Virus record (IMG/VR): IMGVR_UViG_3300047319_001547
Coordinates: 31,061 to 95,060 of that record
Origin: a virus
Reading direction: 5' to 3' (one strand)
DNA length: 64,000 nucleotides
The notes below the pieces were generated by a model. That model was not told the origin of the DNA and did no database searches. It saw nothing but the letters and a program-made list of their open reading frames with translations. Positions within the stretch are counted from its first letter, which is position 1, and every line of letters begins with the position of its first letter. This document shows, one piece after another, positions 23,425-32,208 of the stretch. The position numbers and the translations under genes were made by a program.

Positions 23425-23729
23425 GGTTCCGCCGATTCATCGGGCGCCAGGACGGTCAGGCAGATGCGCGCGCCCGCATCGTCCCGGACGACGAACCGGA
23501 TCGGCGCGCCGTCGGTCGCGCACCAGATCTCGTCGCCCGTCCCGGTCCGCCCCTGGGTGCGCTCGGCGGTCCGGCTGATGATCATGCACTCGACGCGCGC
23601 CCTCCCGGGGGACAGCTGGGGGCAGATGCGCTCGCGGAACTGGTCGAACGCGTGCCCGGAGATGAAGAACGGGCCGTCGTGGCGGCGCTTCGGGCCCCCG
23701 TGAGCTGCTGACTTGTGAGACTTCCCCAC
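23421..23729 (-). CDS. hypothetical protein, first gene of minus cluster
   Basis: A 102-residue protein if started at GTG 23729; a longer frame would run through palindrome copy 5 and is less likely. FFISGHAFDQFRERICPQL and TGDEIWCATDGAPIRFVVRD give a small beta-alpha fold with a conserved-looking His. Similar small domains occur next to phage RNA-processing genes. The promoter should lie in the 52-bp divergent gap that carries the palindrome. Confidence 0.45.
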   Translation of the reverse strand: MGKSHKSAAHGGPKRRHDGPFFISGHAFDQFRERICPQLSPGRARVECMIISRTAERTQGRTGTGDEIWCATDGAPIRFVVRDDAGARICLTVLAPDESAEP

Positions 23730-23749
23730 GGCTTCTTCTTGCCGCTCGC

Positions 23750-23765
23750 TGGAACTCGAGTTCCA
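23750..23765. repeat. 16-bp palindrome copy 5 (between divergent genes)
   Basis: TGGAACTCGAGTTCCA centred in the 52-bp gap between the minus cluster (start 23729) and the plus tail gene (start 23782). A site here could control both directions at once. Confidence 0.95.
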
Positions 23766-23781
23766 AGCGACGATCCGGTGG

Positions 23782-24303
23782 GTGAGCAAGATCACGATCG
23801 ACCAGGCGCCCGGGTGGGTGAAGAACCTGGAGGGGGAGCTGCACCGCGCCGCCCTGAAGGGCGTCAGGTCTGCCGGCCAGCGGCTCGTCTCTCACATCCA
23901 GACGGAGGTCATCCCGGCGGAGTCGCGCGTGCCGGTCGACCGCGGGATCTACAAGGCGGCCTGGAGGTCGACGAACGAGCCGAACGGCTGCGACGTCCAC
24001 AACGACAGCCCGCACGCGGGCTTCATCGATGACGGGGTGAGGGGGGCGAACGTGAAGATCGGCCGCAAGCTGATCGAGGCGCTGGTCGACTGGGTGCAGC
24101 GCAAGGGGTTGGTGCGGGACGTTTCGCGCAACTCCAAGACGGCGGCCGCGCGTCAGATCGCCTGGGGGATCGCCAAGTCGATGCAGAAGAAAGGGATCTT
24201 CAACTCGGGTGCGGGCCTGAAGATCCTCGAGAAGGGGCGGCGCCAGGTGGCGCGCTTCATCGACGAGGAGGTCAGACGCGAGATTGAGAAGATCCGACGC
24301 TGA
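23782..24303 (+). CDS. tail completion protein (HK97 gp10-like)
   Basis: A 173-residue protein from GTG 23782. VIPAESRVPVDRGIYKAAW and GCDVHNDSPHAGFIDDGVRG match the common minor tail/neck family (HK97 gp10-like), in which a strand-turn-strand core caps or joins the tube. The C-terminus is a charged helix with NSGAGLKILEKGRRQVARF. The next gene starts 28 bp downstream. Confidence 0.65.
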   Translation: MSKITIDQAPGWVKNLEGELHRAALKGVRSAGQRLVSHIQTEVIPAESRVPVDRGIYKAAWRSTNEPNGCDVHNDSPHAGFIDDGVRGANVKIGRKLIEALVDWVQRKGLVRDVSRNSKTAAARQIAWGIAKSMQKKGIFNSGAGLKILEKGRRQVARFIDEEVRREIEKIRR

Positions 24304-24331
24304 GCGCACAATCGCCGCGGAGGCGCGTGAG

Positions 24332-24904
24332 ATGAGCGAGATCGGCGAGAATCCGGAGCGCGAAGAGCGCAAGAAGAGCCTGACGGACGCCCTGCGGTCG
24401 GCCGCCGCGGACGGCGGAGCGATCCCCGGAGTGGTCGACCTCGACGACGAGGAAGACGTCGCGGAGGTGGCGCCCGGCGGCTCCGCGCCCGCTTGGGCGA
24501 TCGTGCCGAGCGGCGGCGAAATCCCGTTCGTGATGCCGGAAGGCTGGGTGGTGTTCTTCATCCGGTTCCGCGCCAAGTGGACGAACCGGCCCGGCAGCGC
24601 GGACCGCCAGTGCATCCTCTGGAACCTCTCGGAGTCCGACGAGAAGCGCGCCAGCGCCCGCGCGCGCGGCGACGGGATGAGGCTCGTCGAGGAGATGAGC
24701 AAGCAGATGATCCGCGCGATCGACGGCGAGCGCGCCGACTGGAGCGGCGCCCCGGGCCCGCAGAACGTCGGGCAGTTCTGGAGCGAGATCGGCGGAAAGT
24801 GCCGCTACATGCTCAAGTCTCACTACCTCAAGACTCACACGATGAGCACGGAGGAGACCGTCGATTTTTTCGACAACTGCGTCGCGTCGAGGTCGGTCGG
24901 CTGA
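24332..24904 (+). CDS. tail assembly chaperone, short (G-like) product
   Basis: A 190-residue protein; ATG 24332 has GGAGG eight bases upstream. It lies between tail completion and tape measure, the fixed place of tail chaperones. It has an acidic N-terminus, a folded middle (WVVFFIRFRAKWTNRPGSAD) and a helical C-terminus. Near its end the slippery run at 24865-24871 allows a -1 shift into a second frame that continues to 25191, as in lambda G/GT. It is expected to be made in excess over the long form. Confidence 0.7.
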   Translation: MSEIGENPEREERKKSLTDALRSAAADGGAIPGVVDLDDEEDVAEVAPGGSAPAWAIVPSGGEIPFVMPEGWVVFFIRFRAKWTNRPGSADRQCILWNLSESDEKRASARARGDGMRLVEEMSKQMIRAIDGERADWSGAPGPQNVGQFWSEIGGKCRYMLKSHYLKTHTMSTEETVDFFDNCVASRSVG

Positions 24905-25191
24905 CCGACCGCGGGCGGCCGTTCCCGGCCGACCCGGACGCCGTCGAAGACATCCTCGACCGGCTGGTGGTGTGCCGCAGCCTGGACGTCTCGCTGCTGG
25001 CTCGGTTCGACGCCGCCGCGCAGGCGCGAACCCGCCTGAGAATGAAGCTCTCGCTGGCCCGCCACGGCCGGATCCCGCCCTCCTACTGGGATGGGAAGGA
25101 TGTCGCGGAGATCCGCGCCTACTACCATGAGCTGGTCGCGATGATCACCGCCGAGCACGGTGCGCCCGACGTGGAGGACGCTGGTGGCTGA
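24332..25191 (+). CDS. tail assembly chaperone, long (GT-like) frameshift product
   Basis: Predicted -1 frameshift product of about 286 residues: 180 from the first frame, then about 106 from the -1 frame (RQLRRVEVGRLTDRGRPF...). The second part has no good start of its own and is open through the junction. It is helical and ends 8 bp into the tape-measure gene. Tail chaperone extensions of this kind coat the tape measure during tube assembly. Support is from the heptamer, the frame relation and gene order. Confidence 0.7.
24865..24871 (+). promoter_or_regulatory. -1 programmed frameshift slippery site with downstream hairpin
   Basis: T TTT TTC in the zero frame (codons GAT TTT TTC), the X-XXY-YYZ pattern. 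A perfect 8-bp hairpin GGTCGGTC-GGCT-GACCGACC (24891-24910) starts 19 bases later and spans the zero-frame stop. The spacer is longer than usual, so the hairpin's role as stimulator is less certain than the heptamer. Confidence 0.75.
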
Positions 25192-27154
25192 GCACACGGA
25201 AGTAAAAACGAAGCTGACGCTCGACGACGCGGCCAGCACCGCCCTGCACCACATCCGCGAGGGATTCGCGGACGTCGGCGAGAAGGTCAAGGAGGTCGGG
25301 CACGAGCTGGTCTCGATGGCCAAGCAGGCGGCCGCGGTGGCGATCGGCTTTCAGCTGAGCGGAATGATCGACAGCTTCAAGGAGCTGGGCCACGAGCTCG
25401 TCGAGGGGGCGACCCACCTCGAGAATCAGAAGAAGGAGCTCGCCGGCGTCATCTCGCTCGCCGAGAAGGGTGACATGTCGATGGAGGAGCTCGGCGAGCG
25501 TGCCGGGCAGCTCAATGAGAGGTTCGAGATGCTCGGCATCACGGCGGGCGTCTCGAAGGACTCGCTGGTCGACATGTTCGAGATGATGGCGAGCCGCTCG
25601 ACGCGCGGCAGCGCGGCGGCTGCCGACATGGCGGAGCAGATGGCGATCGCCGCGCGCGTGCTCCCGGGCGGCGCTGACGCGATGGCGGCGGCGTGGCGCG
25701 ACCTCGAGTCGGGGATCGTCCGGCCCAAGAACGCGCTCGTGATGCTGATGCGTCAGACCGGCGTGGCGGCCGGCACCAGCAAGCAGATCGCCAAGGGGCT
25801 GAGCGCCCTCTTCACGGCCGGCAAGCAGGAGAAGGCGATGCAGATGGCAGAGCAGGCCATCAGCCGCATGGCGGAGAAGATGCGCCACGTTCCGCCGACG
25901 TTCGAGCAGGTTCTGACGAGCCTGAAGGGCTTCCGCGAGATGTTCATCGAGACGATGGGAACGCCGATCCTCCGGCAGATCGTCCCGCAGTTCGAGCGCC
26001 TCAAGCAGTACCTGATCGGCCACCGCGAGGAGATCGAGAAGCTTGCCCACACGATGGGGGAGAAGGTCGGCGAGTGGGTGTCGCGCGCGGCCGAGATGAT
26101 CCGCGACGCCTTCATGTACCTGCAGTCTCATTCGCAGGAGATCTTCGAAGCGCTCGAGGGCGGAGCGAAAGCCATCAAGGACGCAGTGTCTTTCATGGTG
26201 ACGCACCGGCAGCTTCTGCTGGGGCTGGCGGCGGCGAACTTCGTGGGCGGCGCGGTCGGGGGCGAGGGCGGGAAGGCCGCCAAGCTGGCGGGGTCGCTGC
26301 CGCAGATCGGCACCGCGCTCGGCGAAGGACTCAAGAAGGCGCTGAATCAGAAGACGTTCGGGGTCCAGATGGGACTCGGCGGGATGGCGCTCGGCGCGGG
26401 CGCCGGCATCGCGGCCGTGGCGGCCTGGCGGGGCGCGTTCGAGCAGGCGGCAGTGCTCGAGAAGGAGAGCGGCCTGACGACCCTCCAGACGATGAAGCAC
26501 CTGCTTCACATCGGGGGCGGACTGTCGACCGCCAGCAACCGCATCATGAACTTCGGCTCTGTGCTGGGGAGGTTCGCCGAGGACTCCGCCAACATCGACG
26601 CGTCGGGCGACGACCTCGAGCAGCTGGCGGACAAGATCGGGCGCCTGGGGCGCGCGGCCGTCGCGGCGGGCGACATGACCCAGGAGGCGCTCGACAAGAC
26701 GATGCGCGCCACCAACGAGCGGCTCGAGACCGAGACGAAGCTGCGGGGGGCTCTCGACCAGATGAGGGACTCGAACGTCGAGGCGGCCAGCGGGCCGCTC
26801 GGCAGCATCGATCCGATGCACCACTACATGGAGGCGTTCGCGGCCGCGAACGAGGGGCACGCCAAGGAGGCGGTCCTTCAGGCGCACCGCATGAGCGACG
26901 CGATGCGGATCGCCATCGCGGGCCCGATGGGGACGATCGACGACGCCATCAAGAAGCTTCAGGCATACGCGACGGGCAAAACTGATGGGGAATTCAAGCC
27001 GCCGCAGATCAACTTCGGCCCGACGACGATGAACATCAAGCAGGATTTCAGAGACCAGGATCCCGACAGGATCGCGATCGTCTTCCGGAAGGACATCGCG
27101 AAGAACGCAGCGAGCCGCGTGAGCGCCCGCACCGCGACTCCGTTCGGCTACTGA
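25184..27154 (+). CDS. tail tape measure protein
   Basis: A 656-residue protein from GTG 25184 (GGAGG six bases upstream), overlapping the chaperone frame. Long helical stretches, Gly/Ala-rich hydrophobic segments (LLLGLAAANFVGGAVGG, MGLGGMALGAGAGIAAVAAW), regular Met/Gln/Glu heptads and length fit a tape measure that sets tail length and is ejected ahead of DNA. By the usual 1.5 angstrom per residue a tail of about 100 nm would be expected, a rough inference. No peptidoglycan-hydrolase domain is evident. Confidence 0.8.
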   Translation: MAEHTEVKTKLTLDDAASTALHHIREGFADVGEKVKEVGHELVSMAKQAAAVAIGFQLSGMIDSFKELGHELVEGATHLENQKKELAGVISLAEKGDMSMEELGERAGQLNERFEMLGITAGVSKDSLVDMFEMMASRSTRGSAAAADMAEQMAIAARVLPGGADAMAAAWRDLESGIVRPKNALVMLMRQTGVAAGTSKQIAKGLSALFTAGKQEKAMQMAEQAISRMAEKMRHVPPTFEQVLTSLKGFREMFIETMGTPILRQIVPQFERLKQYLIGHREEIEKLAHTMGEKVGEWVSRAAEMIRDAFMYLQSHSQEIFEALEGGAKAIKDAVSFMVTHRQLLLGLAAANFVGGAVGGEGGKAAKLAGSLPQIGTALGEGLKKALNQKTFGVQMGLGGMALGAGAGIAAVAAWRGAFEQAAVLEKESGLTTLQTMKHLLHIGGGLSTASNRIMNFGSVLGRFAEDSANIDASGDDLEQLADKIGRLGRAAVAAGDMTQEALDKTMRATNERLETETKLRGALDQMRDSNVEAASGPLGSIDPMHHYMEAFAAANEGHAKEAVLQAHRMSDAMRIAIAGPMGTIDDAIKKLQAYATGKTDGEFKPPQINFGPTTMNIKQDFRDQDPDRIAIVFRKDIAKNAASRVSARTATPFGY

Positions 27155-27193
27155 GTGTTCGCGCCCGCCCGGCGGCGCTGCTAGACAGGCTGA

Positions 27194-27418
27194 ATGACGA
27201 CCGTCGACAACACGCAGCTGGCAGCCCTCGTTTCCGACTTCGAATCCAAGGAGCAGGCGCTCTCAGACGCGTCCGACTCCGACGGCGCTGCCCAGAAGGC
27301 GCTCGCCGACGCGACCGCGGCCGCAGCTGCGACGCTGGCGGCCAAGAGCGCGGCTCACGACGCCCTGGTGGCGTCCGGCAACGCTCTCGTCAGCTTCGTC
27401 CACACCGTCGCGTCCTGA
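27194..27418 (+). CDS. small coiled-coil protein
   Basis: A 74-residue Ala/Ser/Asp-rich helical protein (MTTVDNTQLAALVSDFESKE...). It looks like a single long amphipathic helix. It stands between the tape measure and palindrome copy 6. TAGACA at 27182 before the ATG is a weak -10-like match. Confidence 0.45.
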   Translation: MTTVDNTQLAALVSDFESKEQALSDASDSDGAAQKALADATAAAAATLAAKSAAHDALVASGNALVSFVHTVAS

Positions 27419-27421
27419 CGC

Positions 27422-27437
27422 TGGAACTCGAGTTCCA
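27422..27437. repeat. 16-bp palindrome copy 6 (intergenic)
   Basis: TGGAACTCGAGTTCCA, 4 bp after the coiled-coil gene stop and 60 bp before the next ATG (27498), which has its own AAGGAG ribosome site. Confidence 0.95.
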
Positions 27438-27497
27438 GGTCGTTTGCGGGGCTCGATCCCGCCTGTTACGACGGAAAGTGCGAAGGAGCTCCGGCAG

Positions 27498-27824
27498 ATG
27501 GCTTTTCCCAAGCTGAACAAGTTCGTCAAGGCGAAGAAGGGCGGAAAGCCGCCGCCCGCCAAGGCTCCTCCCTCCGGTTCCCCGTCGGGCTCGCCGTCGA
27601 TGAGCGCCTCCAGCGCTTCCGCGGCTCCCCCCAGCGCGGCCCCGCCGTCTGCCTCACCCGCGTCCGGATCGGCGTCGACCATGAGCGCGTCTCCGGGGTC
27701 GTCCGGATCCGGATCGGCGTCGACCATGAGCGGATCGTCCGCGTCGACTGTCGGCGGGACGTCGAAGTCCAAGGCTCCGAACCCCCTCTCGGTTTGGGTG
27801 AACAAGAACAAGAAGGCGCGCTGA
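27498..27824 (+). CDS. Ser/Pro/Ala-rich low-complexity protein
   Basis: A 108-residue protein with AAGGAG upstream. After a short basic start (MAFPKLNKFVKAKKGGK) it is a disordered Ser/Pro/Ala/Gly run and ends in WVNKNKKAR. A 22-bp direct DNA repeat occurs twice (about 27675 and 27714), so the linker has grown by slippage or recombination. Probably a flexible linker or tail-tip accessory protein. Confidence 0.5.
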   Translation: MAFPKLNKFVKAKKGGKPPPAKAPPSGSPSGSPSMSASSASAAPPSAAPPSASPASGSASTMSASPGSSGSGSASTMSGSSASTVGGTSKSKAPNPLSVWVNKNKKAR

Positions 27825-27852
27825 CGGGGCGTTCCCCCCGGGGGAGGCTCCG

Positions 27853-29106
27853 TTGAGTTACTCAAGCGCCATCGTCATCGAGGAGCTCGACTCCAATCAG
27901 AAGCCCCTGAGGGTTCTGGAGCTCCGCGGACCCGGGCTGCCCAAGCAGGGGGCCAACTGGGGCGGCGAGAGCGTCGTGCCGACGACGTGGCTGCCCGGCA
28001 ACCCGGACGACGCCACCCAGCAGGTGCTGGTCTCGAAGGAGATCCCGACCCGCTGGGAGGGGATGTGGCATCTCACGATGCTGAACCGGACCCCCTGCAG
28101 GCTCCGGGATCCGTCCGGCCTGGCGGGCATCAGCCCGCAGGAGGCGCAGGACGTCACGTCGCCGAAGCTCTTGGTCGACACCATCGAGGACATGCGCCGC
28201 AAGGGGCGGCTGATTCGCGTCACCTGGGCGGTGAACTCGAGCGACCTGGACGCGCAGTCGATCTCGCGGCTCGGCCGCATGACGCGCGCCGACTTCAAGT
28301 ACAAGCGCCACGTCGACATCGACTGGGAGATCGAGTGGACCTGGAAGTCGCGCGGCACGACGCAGACGCGCGTGACGTCGACCCGCGACGACAACGTGCC
28401 GAGCGCCGCGACGGCAGTTCAAGCAGCCATCGCTGCCGCCGTCACGGCAGCAAATTCTAAGATTCTGAGCGTGAATAGTGAAATCCGGGCGAGCGCATCC
28501 CAATTCACCCTGGGTCAGCTCGAAGTATTTGCCGATGCGCCGCGCGCTTTCGTGCAAATACTTCTCGGGAATCTGTCGCGGTTCGTGAATCGGTTCGACG
28601 AGGTCGGTCGTCTGCTTATTCAGGTGAAGTCGATTCCTCTGCAGATCGCAAACGAAGCGGTCCAATTTGCACGCAACACCGTCGATGTCGGGAATCAATT
28701 CGTCGACGACATCTCGGGAGTACCGGCCGAGCAGACGACGCTATCCAACAACACGACCGATCTTCTTCGTTCGTTCTGTTATTTCGCGCACATCGACGAC
28801 GCGACTCAAACGGTCAACCGACGTGCGGCCGAGATGCAGATGCAGCTGCGTCAGACGCTGTCGACCAACCCCGGACGCGGCGCGCCGTCGATTCGAGAGA
28901 CGTCCGCCACGCAGGCGCGTGACATCATCACGATCCGCGTCGTCAAGAAGGGTGACACCCCGCAGTCGCTCTCGATGCTGTTCTACGGCACGCCCGACCG
29001 CGACGTCGACATCCTGCGGGCCAACCGACTGCCGCTCTATCAGCCGTCGTTCGACGCCGGGTCGCTAGTCGTCATCCCGGTCGTCTCGACCTCTAAGAAG
29101 ATCTGA
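27853..29106 (+). CDS. LysM-containing baseplate protein
   Basis: A 417-residue protein from TTG 27853 behind a strong GGGGGAGG. The C-terminus has a LysM-like module (TIRVVKKGDTPQSLSMLFYG, then DILRANRLPLY and a final VVIPV), as in the small LysM proteins that link tube and hub in contractile tails. The middle (about residues 195-310, DNA 28440-28790) is clearly more AT-rich and uses other codons than both ends, as if a segment had been replaced. It overlaps the next ATG. Confidence 0.65.
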   Translation: MSYSSAIVIEELDSNQKPLRVLELRGPGLPKQGANWGGESVVPTTWLPGNPDDATQQVLVSKEIPTRWEGMWHLTMLNRTPCRLRDPSGLAGISPQEAQDVTSPKLLVDTIEDMRRKGRLIRVTWAVNSSDLDAQSISRLGRMTRADFKYKRHVDIDWEIEWTWKSRGTTQTRVTSTRDDNVPSAATAVQAAIAAAVTAANSKILSVNSEIRASASQFTLGQLEVFADAPRAFVQILLGNLSRFVNRFDEVGRLLIQVKSIPLQIANEAVQFARNTVDVGNQFVDDISGVPAEQTTLSNNTTDLLRSFCYFAHIDDATQTVNRRAAEMQMQLRQTLSTNPGRGAPSIRETSATQARDIITIRVVKKGDTPQSLSMLFYGTPDRDVDILRANRLPLYQPSFDAGSLVVIPVVSTSKKI

Positions 29107-30815
29107 TGCCCCAGCCGGAGCAGACCTATTGGCCCAGCGCGCTAGTGCGCCTGATCGTGCGGTTCGACGAGTTCGGATCAACCGCCGTCCAGCAGCAGTC
29201 CCCGAAGAAGCCGTCGACGGTGCTGAGGGGCATCAAGGACAGCCGTCAGCCGCTCGTCGCGCAGCTCGACCACACCAACCCGGGGGTGACGCGCATCCTG
29301 CTGGTGCCGGCGGGCGGGACGGCGCCGCCGGGCGGCCCCCAGGGGCAGACGGGGTCGAGCGATCTCCTGACCTGGACGGTTGCGGGCATCATCCCGAAGC
29401 GCGCCAGCTGGTCTCAGAACGGCATCCGGGTCGCCGACACCCTCTCGGCGACGCTGAAGTTCATCGACTGCCCGATCGATCCGCGGACCATCCGGTCGTG
29501 CGCGATCGAGTACTACAGCGGGACCGTGACGGGCGACCAGTACGCGCGCGGGGTCGCGGGCGAGACCCGGACCCCGAAGGGTCAGACGGCCGCCAAGCAG
29601 TCGCTGAACGTCATCCCGGAGACGTGGGTGGACGACTCCGGCCGGCAGCGCACGAATCAGCGCTTTCAGGGATTCGTCGACAAGTGGACGGTCGACTGGG
29701 ACGAGAACGAGGAGCCGATCATTCAGCTCGAGTGCCGCGACAACACGCAGCTGCTGATCGACACCGAGGCGCCGTCTGCGCTGACGATCTCGCCCAAGAA
29801 GACGATCGACCATGCGATCGCCGACTACCTGGCGAACTTCCCGACATTCAGCGGTCTGGCGGTCGAGTATCGTCCGACCGGCGCGACTCCTCCGACGCTC
29901 GGCGGCGCGCTGGCCGGCACCGCATTTCAGCCTCACCTGGGGCCCGCGCCCGCGAAGGGGGGCGGAGCGTCGGCGGGCGAGAAGCTGTCGGTGTGGGACT
30001 ACCTGACGGACGTCTGCGGAGCTCTCGGGCACAACATCCGGGTCGAGGGGACGACGATCGTCATCGAGCAGGTCTCGACGCTGCTCTCCAACAAGGCGGC
30101 GCGCCGCGCTGACGATCCCTTCCAGGGCCGGACGGTCGACGGCGTGCCGTTCACCTATCGGCGCTTCATCTGGGGCCGCAACCTCAAGAAGCTGCAGATC
30201 TCGCGCAATTACTCGAAGCACGCGCCGACCTGCATCGAGGTGAGGAGCTACAGCACGCGTCGCAAAAAGACGCTGGTGGTGCGGTTTCCCGACCCTCAGA
30301 CGCAGCGCGCGCTCCTTCAGGCGCACGCGCTCCCGGGCAACGGCGGGACCGACCAGAAGTGGCTGGTCCTGAAGGTCCGGGGCATCGAAGACAAGGCGAC
30401 CCTGACGGTGATCGCGCAGAACGCCTACCAGTCGATCGGCCGCAACGAGTTCGGCATCCAGCTCGAGACGCCGAACCTCGCGAGCTTCGGCGGCGACAGC
30501 TTGGATCCGGACGTGCTCGACATGCTGGTGGGCGACACGTTCGAGGTGCTGGTGGCGCGCGACCAGGAGACGGACGCGATGAGCGGCACCGAGGACGACC
30601 TGCTGGCGCGCGGCACCGAGCTGATGAGATCTCTGGGGTTCGACGAGGGGTTCTCGGCCGCCTACTCGAACGCCTACACGTCGGCCGGGTTCCTGACGAC
30701 GTTCCGGGTGCGCCAGATGACGCAGGAGTGGGACGCCGAGGAGGGACTCAACATCGCGATCCACGGCGTGAATTATCTGGAAGTCCGGGTCGATCAACCG
30801 TTCGCGGGGTCCTGA
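29106..30815 (+). CDS. baseplate hub protein (gp27/GpD-like)
   Basis: A 569-residue protein between the LysM and spike genes. RASWSQNGIRVADTLSATLK near residue 98 and FQGFVDKWTVDWDENEEPII near residue 187 follow the tube-like barrel of hub proteins; later WDYLTDVCGALGHNIRVEGTT is the common 'limited to host domain' helix-strand unit. The hub trimer joins the tube to the central spike encoded next. Length is above the T4 gp27 value, partly by a Gly-rich loop at about residues 275-290. Confidence 0.7.
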   Translation: MPQPEQTYWPSALVRLIVRFDEFGSTAVQQQSPKKPSTVLRGIKDSRQPLVAQLDHTNPGVTRILLVPAGGTAPPGGPQGQTGSSDLLTWTVAGIIPKRASWSQNGIRVADTLSATLKFIDCPIDPRTIRSCAIEYYSGTVTGDQYARGVAGETRTPKGQTAAKQSLNVIPETWVDDSGRQRTNQRFQGFVDKWTVDWDENEEPIIQLECRDNTQLLIDTEAPSALTISPKKTIDHAIADYLANFPTFSGLAVEYRPTGATPPTLGGALAGTAFQPHLGPAPAKGGGASAGEKLSVWDYLTDVCGALGHNIRVEGTTIVIEQVSTLLSNKAARRADDPFQGRTVDGVPFTYRRFIWGRNLKKLQISRNYSKHAPTCIEVRSYSTRRKKTLVVRFPDPQTQRALLQAHALPGNGGTDQKWLVLKVRGIEDKATLTVIAQNAYQSIGRNEFGIQLETPNLASFGGDSLDPDVLDMLVGDTFEVLVARDQETDAMSGTEDDLLARGTELMRSLGFDEGFSAAYSNAYTSAGFLTTFRVRQMTQEWDAEEGLNIAIHGVNYLEVRVDQPFAGS

Positions 30816-31765
30816 TGTTCAGCGCGTTCGATCACACGACGGCAGGCTCCGCGTACGCGCGCCCCGGGATGGACACCCGCCAGTGGTGCAGCCACGGGAC
30901 GGTCGCGCCCGAGACGGCCGACCAGAAGAGCGTGACCTTCACCAAGGAGTACGGGCCGCTGGTGAACGTGACGCTTCATCCGAGCGGCACGCCGTGCGTC
31001 TGCCGGGTCGCCCACGAGGTCGCCGGAAATGGCGAGGGGGAGTGGTTTCCCTTCATAGCGGGCGACGAGGTGATCGTTCTGATTCCGGAGGGGGACGAGT
31101 CGGCGGGCTGCGTGATCGTCGGCCGCCTCAATCAGGAGATCGACCAGTGGCCGCAGACGGTCGCCGGCCAGGACGCCACCAAGAACAACTTCGGGTTCCG
31201 GCGGCTGCGCGTCCCCTACATCATCGAGACCGCGTCCGGCTGGATGGTGCGGCACGCCACCACGGGGGCGTTCTTCGGCTTCTCGCCAGAAGGCGCGCTG
31301 ACGTTCTCGAATTCTGACAAGGCGTTCTTCGCGATCCGGCCCGACTTCATCGGAATGCAGAACGGCGACGCCGACGTGCTGCTGCAGATCGACGTCTCGG
31401 CCAAGCAGATCGTCGCGGAGGCGGCCGGCACCAAGATGGTGCTGGACGCGCTGAAGTCGAGCATCTACACGCTCGGCACCATCGAGCTCGGCACCGCCGG
31501 CAATCAGGCGAGCGAACACGCCACCAGCATCGAGAGCGTCATCCTGCTGATTCAGGCGCTGTTCGCCGCGATCGGTGTGGCGAGTCCGGGTCCGCTGACG
31601 GGAGCAGCGCTGGCGGCTCTCGTTCTGCCTCAGATGAACCTCGCGCTTCCCGCGTCCGCCATCCTCCCCATCGCGCCCTACACGGCGGCTCTCACGACCG
31701 CGCTGTCGATTCCCAAGGTGCCGGGCGTGACGCCGGGCGTCGCAGCACCGGGGTTGAAGATATGA
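30815..31765 (+). CDS. baseplate spike (gpV/gp5 OB-fold-like)
   Basis: A 316-residue protein. The N-terminal half is OB-like (PLVNVTLHPSGTPCVCRVAH, EVIVLIPEGDESAGCVIVGRL) and is followed by short beta repeats (FFAIRPDFIGMQNGDADVLLQ) typical of the triple-stranded spike helix. The C-terminus is a Pro/Ala/Leu-rich hydrophobic tail. TGATG overlap with the hub gene. This protein forms the membrane-piercing tip; no lysozyme domain is inserted. Confidence 0.7.
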   Translation: MFSAFDHTTAGSAYARPGMDTRQWCSHGTVAPETADQKSVTFTKEYGPLVNVTLHPSGTPCVCRVAHEVAGNGEGEWFPFIAGDEVIVLIPEGDESAGCVIVGRLNQEIDQWPQTVAGQDATKNNFGFRRLRVPYIIETASGWMVRHATTGAFFGFSPEGALTFSNSDKAFFAIRPDFIGMQNGDADVLLQIDVSAKQIVAEAAGTKMVLDALKSSIYTLGTIELGTAGNQASEHATSIESVILLIQALFAAIGVASPGPLTGAALAALVLPQMNLALPASAILPIAPYTAALTTALSIPKVPGVTPGVAAPGLKI

Positions 31766-32196
31766 GCCTCCCGATCCCCGACGGACCGCCGCTGGCGGTG
31801 CAGCAGGCGCAGGCGGCAGCCGCGACGTTTCCGCAGGCTCCCGTCGATCCGACCGCGGTGCTGCTTCTGGCCGACCAGACGATCGATCTGAACGCCATAC
31901 TCGATCAGGCGGGAGCGAGCGCGATTGCAGGCGGCGGGACGTTCAACGTTGGCACCATCAGCACGCCGCATTTTCCCCCGTTCTGCGGCTTCAAGCTTCC
32001 GTTCCTGCTGTTCGGTTTCTCGTTCAATGTCCCCGAGTTTGATTTTCCGCCGAAGCTTCCGGTCTTCCGGCTGTCGATCGGCATCAACTGCCTGCTGTCG
32101 AACCCGGTCAACATCTCGGCCGGGGTGGCGTACGGGGGCGGGCGGGTATCGACGTCGGATCCGGATCCCGATCTCGCGCTCGACCAGGCATCCTGA
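31762..32196 (+). CDS. hypothetical baseplate protein
   Basis: A 144-residue protein overlapping the spike stop by ATGA. The N-terminus is Ala/Pro-rich. The second half has Phe/Pro-rich strands (FKLPFLLFGFSFNVPEFDF) and an Asp-rich end. Such Pro-Phe segments are seen in small tip or sheath-initiator proteins, but I cannot name the family. Confidence 0.45.
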   Translation: MSLPIPDGPPLAVQQAQAAAATFPQAPVDPTAVLLLADQTIDLNAILDQAGASAIAGGGTFNVGTISTPHFPPFCGFKLPFLLFGFSFNVPEFDFPPKLPVFRLSIGINCLLSNPVNISAGVAYGGGRVSTSDPDPDLALDQAS

Positions 32197-32208
32197 GAGA
32201 CTTCCATC

